Shown one piece after another: positions 62,456 through 64,000 of a stretch of DNA of 64,000 bases. The notes beneath the pieces were generated by a model, which did not search any database, was not told where the DNA came from, and saw only the letters and a program-made list of their open reading frames with translations. This DNA is from Solibaculum mannosilyticum (GTDB lineage: Bacteria; Bacillota; Clostridia; Oscillospirales; Acutalibacteraceae), in contig NZ_AP023321.1 of NCBI RefSeq assembly GCF_015140235.1, positions 434,001 to 498,000 on the forward strand, read 5' to 3'. Position numbers and translations under genes: made by a program. Every line of letters starts with the position of its first letter. Position 1 is the first letter of the stretch.

Positions 62456-64000
62456 TTATTGTAGAATCTCTTTGAGAGCAGTCACAATGGCTTCGTTTTC
62501 CTCCGGCCGCTTTACGGCGATACGAACGTAAGGACGACCGCTAAATCCTTTTTTGGAAGATAGGTCTTTAATGAGGATATTATACTTGGTCAGAAGCTGC
62601 TCCGTTAGCAGAGCGGATCCGCATGGATGGATCACTTCACACATCACATAATTGGCCTGTGAGGGGATGACGCGAAGTCCTGGAAGATTCTTTAACTGTT
62701 CTACAAACTGGCGCCGTACTTTGTAAAAGCGCTCCATGCCATTTTTATAATAAGAGCGGTACTTTTCAAAAATCTGCATGTAATATTCAGCAAAAGAATT
62801 GATGTTCCAGATAGATACATCCTTCTTGATGCGATCGATGAGGGTACTGTCGCCACTGGCCAGAACGCCCAAGCGCAGTCCAGGTACTCCGTAAGATTTG
62901 GAGATGCTTTTTACAACAATCAAATACGGATATTGTTCCAAAAGTGACTGTTCCAGCAAGGTGGATGATTCTGAAGTCTCTGCAAAGTCCACAAACGATT
63001 CATCTACAATCAGACGGATCCCCTTGTCGTGGGACCACTGGATAAGACGTAATACATCGTTTTTTGGAATATAGTTGCCGGATGGATTGTCCGGATTGAT
63101 AAGCGCCAGCATAGACATCTGCTTGTCATCAAAAAATTCCATTAGATCGTCTGCCGTATAGGAAAAATCAGGATTTTGCGGATAAAACGCCACGATATCT
63201 TCCGGCCTTAGACGATTGGGATATTCCTCAAATGTGGGGAACACAAGCCCGATCTTATCGCGAACGATGTTTTCCATCAAAGCCTTGATGAGTTCTGCTG
63301 CGCCGTTTCCTACCACAATATTCTGACTGTGGAGGGAGAAATACTTAGCAGCCAGCAGGCTGTTGACACCCATGCCAGAGGGATAATTGCAAAGCAGTGT
63401 CTCAAAATTGGTGCGAAGTTCGCGGATTAACTTTTTATTGGGGAAAAACGGGTTGACTAGATAACAAAAGTCCATCACTTTAGGATACCGCCAATATCCT
63501 CCATAACATTGCTGGAATTTTTCCAGTTTCTCGTGAGGTTCGGCAAAGATGGTTTCTGCAATTTTGAGATCCTGGATATCGTCGATTTCATACCAGGACT
63601 CATTTCCCAATTTTTCCACTTTTAGATCTGGCTTGTCCAGCAGGGAAATCACTTTGAGCACCTGCTCATAGTACTCATTGTATCCAAGGGCCTTGCTGTA
63701 GGCCTCCAGGAAGGGGACATAGTGAGTAGAGGAGAAGGCCTTGGAAAATTTATAGATATTGACTGTTTTATAGTAACAGCTGCATTTGGAAAAACGGAAT
63801 TCCTTTTTAGAGAGGAATCTTGTAATATTGTCGTCTTCATCCAATTCCAATACCGTACCGTCCATCCAGCTCTCGAACTTGGCGGCCAGTACCAGATTGG
63901 GATAAGGATTGCAAAGCAGACGGTCCAAAGCCCGTTCTTCAAAAATGAGATCCGATTCTAGAAGAAGGGTGTCATCCTGAAGAAGATAATGCCGTGCCAG
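62456..64000 (-). CDS. Nucleotidyltransferase-PLP aminotransferase/decarboxylase fusion, 5'-truncated by window edge
   Basis: At least 514 residues are visible and the frame is open to the right edge, so the start lies outside. The visible N-terminal part is the second half of a sugar-nucleotide-type or CTP-type nucleotidyltransferase (DDTLLLESDLIFEERALD, then SWMDGTVLELDEDD). From about 150 residues on, a class I/II PLP fold follows with YPSGMGVNSLLAAKYF, INPDNPSGNYIPKND, VDESFVDFAE, and the PLP lysine in SISKSYGVPGLRLGVLA, closest to HisC/CobD enzymes. The likely job is making a CDP-linked amino compound, by decarboxylation or transamination, for LicD. The exact substrate is not known. Confidence 0.75.
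   Translation of the reverse strand: MARHYLLQDDTLLLESDLIFEERALDRLLCNPYPNLVLAAKFESWMDGTVLELDEDDNITRFLSKKEFRFSKCSCYYKTVNIYKFSKAFSSTHYVPFLEAYSKALGYNEYYEQVLKVISLLDKPDLKVEKLGNESWYEIDDIQDLKIAETIFAEPHEKLEKFQQCYGGYWRYPKVMDFCYLVNPFFPNKKLIRELRTNFETLLCNYPSGMGVNSLLAAKYFSLHSQNIVVGNGAAELIKALMENIVRDKIGLVFPTFEEYPNRLRPEDIVAFYPQNPDFSYTADDLMEFFDDKQMSMLALINPDNPSGNYIPKNDVLRLIQWSHDKGIRLIVDESFVDFAETSESSTLLEQSLLEQYPYLIVVKSISKSYGVPGLRLGVLASGDSTLIDRIKKDVSIWNINSFAEYYMQIFEKYRSYYKNGMERFYKVRRQFVEQLKNLPGLRVIPSQANYVMCEVIHPCGSALLTEQLLTKYNILIKDLSSKKGFSGRPYVRIAVKRPEENEAIVTALKEILQ

Overview
The window looks like chromosome of a spore-forming, Gram-positive anaerobe of the class Clostridia, probably an Oscillospirales/Ruminococcaceae-type gut bacterium. 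This is an inference from gene content. It has strong AGGAGG ribosome binding sites, TTGACA/TATAAT promoters and T-tailed hairpin terminators. It has the Gram-positive fab/acc gene order with FabK and a FabT-type MarR regulator, a short clostridial-type ThiC, riboswitch-controlled ECF transporters, sortase-type surface proteins, and two spore-surface genes (a collagen-like BclA-type protein and a cotJC remnant). No rRNA, tRNA, CRISPR array or insertion sequence was recognised.

Left part (1-20 kb). A truncated MarR regulator comes first, then the reverse-strand rpsF-ssb-rpsR operon, a P-loop kinase plus GNAT pair, a MarR regulator with its own palindromic operator followed by a MATE exporter, and a zinc-ribbon/CFI-box protein. 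Then comes a complete type II fatty-acid operon: fabH-acpP-fabK-fabD-fabG-fabF-accB-fabZ-accC-accD-accA, with a FabT-like gene at the end. A near-consensus FabT operator lies just after the fabH promoter, so the pathway appears to be feedback-controlled by the last gene of its own operon. A convergent Fur-family gene (probable zur) sits divergently from znuABC with an inverted-repeat operator between them.

Middle (20-47 kb). A large surface protein with seven Ig-like modules is followed by a reverse-strand thiamine operon under a TPP riboswitch (thiC-thiW-thiD-thiM-thiE-HAD phosphatase). Two small proteins and a second GNAT come next, then a second sortase-anchored surface protein and an FMN riboswitch with the riboflavin transporter ribU. 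After gap and the collagen-like spore-surface protein comes a 1860-residue secreted GH92 mannosidase, then secDF, then a hairpin-rich leader in front of a small secreted protein. That protein ends in the same C-terminal modules as the mannosidase.

Right part (48-64 kb). A compact five-gene phage-derived cassette (Cys-rich mini-protein, two regulators, BppU-like fibre protein, tail assembly chaperone) is divergent from an XRE repressor, with two matching 17-bp operators. Next is a 5'-truncated spore-coat manganese catalase (cotJC). Its homology breaks at an 8-2-8 inverted repeat directly beside a large serine recombinase. This is the expected signature of a skin-like element interrupting a sporulation gene. 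A sulfotransferase and a surface-polysaccharide operon follow (flippase, two GT2 and one GT4 glycosyltransferases, LicD, O-antigen ligase/polymerase-like protein). Facing the operon is a nucleotidyltransferase-PLP enzyme fusion that probably makes the activated amino-alcohol (or aminophosphonate) group that LicD would transfer. The fusion runs off the right edge.

Start codons were reassigned where a ribosome binding site or family alignment supported a downstream start. Gene functions are assigned by recognising family motifs, without database searches.
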